The notes below the pieces were generated by a model. The model made no database searches, was not told the DNA's origin, and saw nothing but the letters and a program-made list of their open reading frames with translations. Of a stretch of 64,000 nt of DNA, positions 63,501 through 64,000 are shown one piece after another (the stretch's first letter is position 1; each line of letters begins with the position of its first letter). The position numbers and the translations under genes are program-made. This stretch comes from Gracilimonas sp034520725 (GTDB lineage: Bacteria > Bacteroidota > Rhodothermia > Balneolales > Balneolaceae): NCBI GenBank assembly GCA_034520725.1, contig JAXHNH010000013.1, positions 65,769-129,768 on the forward strand. Reading direction: 5' to 3'.

Positions 63501-63852
63501 TTACTCCTTTTTTTGCCAGGACCAGCGGCCAGTTAGTTCAACATCTAACGCAAAGCTCAAAAACGTACGTATGAGTACAATAATGGCTAAGATACCAACC
63601 GTTTTGAATGTCAATTCGACGGCGACGGTATGAATGATGTCTGCTGCAACAAGGAACTCCAAGCCAAGCAAAATACCATGGGCCGAGGCACTGACGGACC
63701 TGACGAAATATCGGTTCAGGTTTTTCCTGCTTCAGCAGAAGAATCGCCCATAAGATCAGGGCATAGATCGCAAACGCGACAATAATGAAGATACCAAGTC
63801 CCTCCATAATTGCCGCTGCCCATTCTGCAATTGGTTTTATAAACTCAGACAT
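63501..63852 (-). CDS. DUF1622 membrane protein, frameshifted
   Basis: About 116 residues after correction, starting at ATG 63852 (MSEFIKPIAEW), which follows a strong GGAGGTAGT ribosome site; an upstream ATG at 63876 is less likely. Helices IIVAFAIYALILWAILLL and, in the next frame, GLEFLVAADIIHTVAVELTF and GILAIIVLIRTFLSFALDVEL. The break is at about 63679-63682, where removing one G of the GGG run on the given strand joins FRQVRQCLGHGILLGLEFLV. The stop is 63501-63503. DUF1622 is a three-helix family of unknown function. Confidence 0.82.
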
Positions 63853-64000
63853 ACTACCTCCAATAAGACATGTCAATTAACATATGATTTAGCGGATTTG
63901 CTGATTCCCACTAATTCGTTTTATAATATTTTAAGACTCTGCAAAAACCAAGTAAAGGCGAATCGGGAGGTCCTGAGCGGCATTCACAACGGGGACGTGG

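Noticed and set aside
1..64000. tRNA or rRNA genes
   Set aside because: No stretch read as a convincing cloverleaf with GTTCGAATC-type T-loop and acceptor pairing, and no rRNA-like conserved blocks were seen; a covariance search would be decisive.

Overview
The window comes from a moderate-GC, free-living bacterium of the Bacteroidota/Balneolota side of the FCB group. A Balneolaceae-like marine organism is my best guess. The evidence is the gene families rather than any rRNA: a DUF5916 outer-membrane protein with a CBM9-like domain, azurin, many short SPII lipoproteins, YceI proteins, a group III phosphofructokinase, a T. thermophilus-length isocitrate dehydrogenase and a membrane-anchored MutS homologue. 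I see no rRNA, tRNA or CRISPR array. The phylum is inference.

Layout. 0-12 kb: nicotinate phosphoribosyltransferase, a universal stress protein, small zinc-motif and lipoproteins, the DUF5916 protein, an SDR/DUF2867 protein, then divergent pdxB and pyrimidine-nucleoside phosphorylase. 11.3-17.4 kb: an envelope-stress block with PspA, two coiled-coil proteins (one membrane-anchored), an enoyl-CoA hydratase, a CNNM/CorC-type protein and a AAA+ ATPase. 17.7-31.2 kb: phosphofructokinase, azurin, an oxidoreductase, two DEAD-box helicases, a minus-strand run of LCIB-type carbonic anhydrase, beta-propeller lipoprotein and GAF histidine kinase, and icd divergent from a LysR gene. 31.3-38.2 kb: hisI, the folE-cysS-yidD operon, Dabb and Smr proteins, an esterase, and MutS-like. 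38.5-46.2 kb: YceI, two badly broken reading frames, a second YceI-like gene, an inositol-monophosphatase-family enzyme, an M1-peptidase homologue without its catalytic residues, and an ice-binding-domain lipoprotein. 46.2-55 kb: an ABC-2 exporter, glgA-glgC, sucD, membrane proteins and an alpha/beta hydrolase. 55-64 kb: an accessory region rich in dispersed repeats, with a methyltransferase, thioesterase, lipoproteins, a ParE/Phd module, a possible IS-end-bounded cargo unit (serine hydrolase plus GIY-YIG nuclease), a PNPOx-like lipoprotein, an IS1182-type insertion sequence and a DUF1622 protein.

Two points govern how to read this annotation. First, about twenty genes carry single-base indels, mostly in short homopolymers, and in nearly every case one base added or removed restores a full-length conserved protein. 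I treat most of these as sequence error and give the joined span. Second, intergenic DNA from 54.8 to 63.5 kb is built from several short palindromic repeat families. Inverted copies of the IS1182 terminal repeat also bracket a 2-kb segment lacking a transposase, with an apparent 3-bp target duplication and a comparable uninterrupted repeat nearby. Together with the LCIB operon, the PspA/coiled-coil/AAA+ block and the non-catalytic M1 homologue, that is the most interesting content here.
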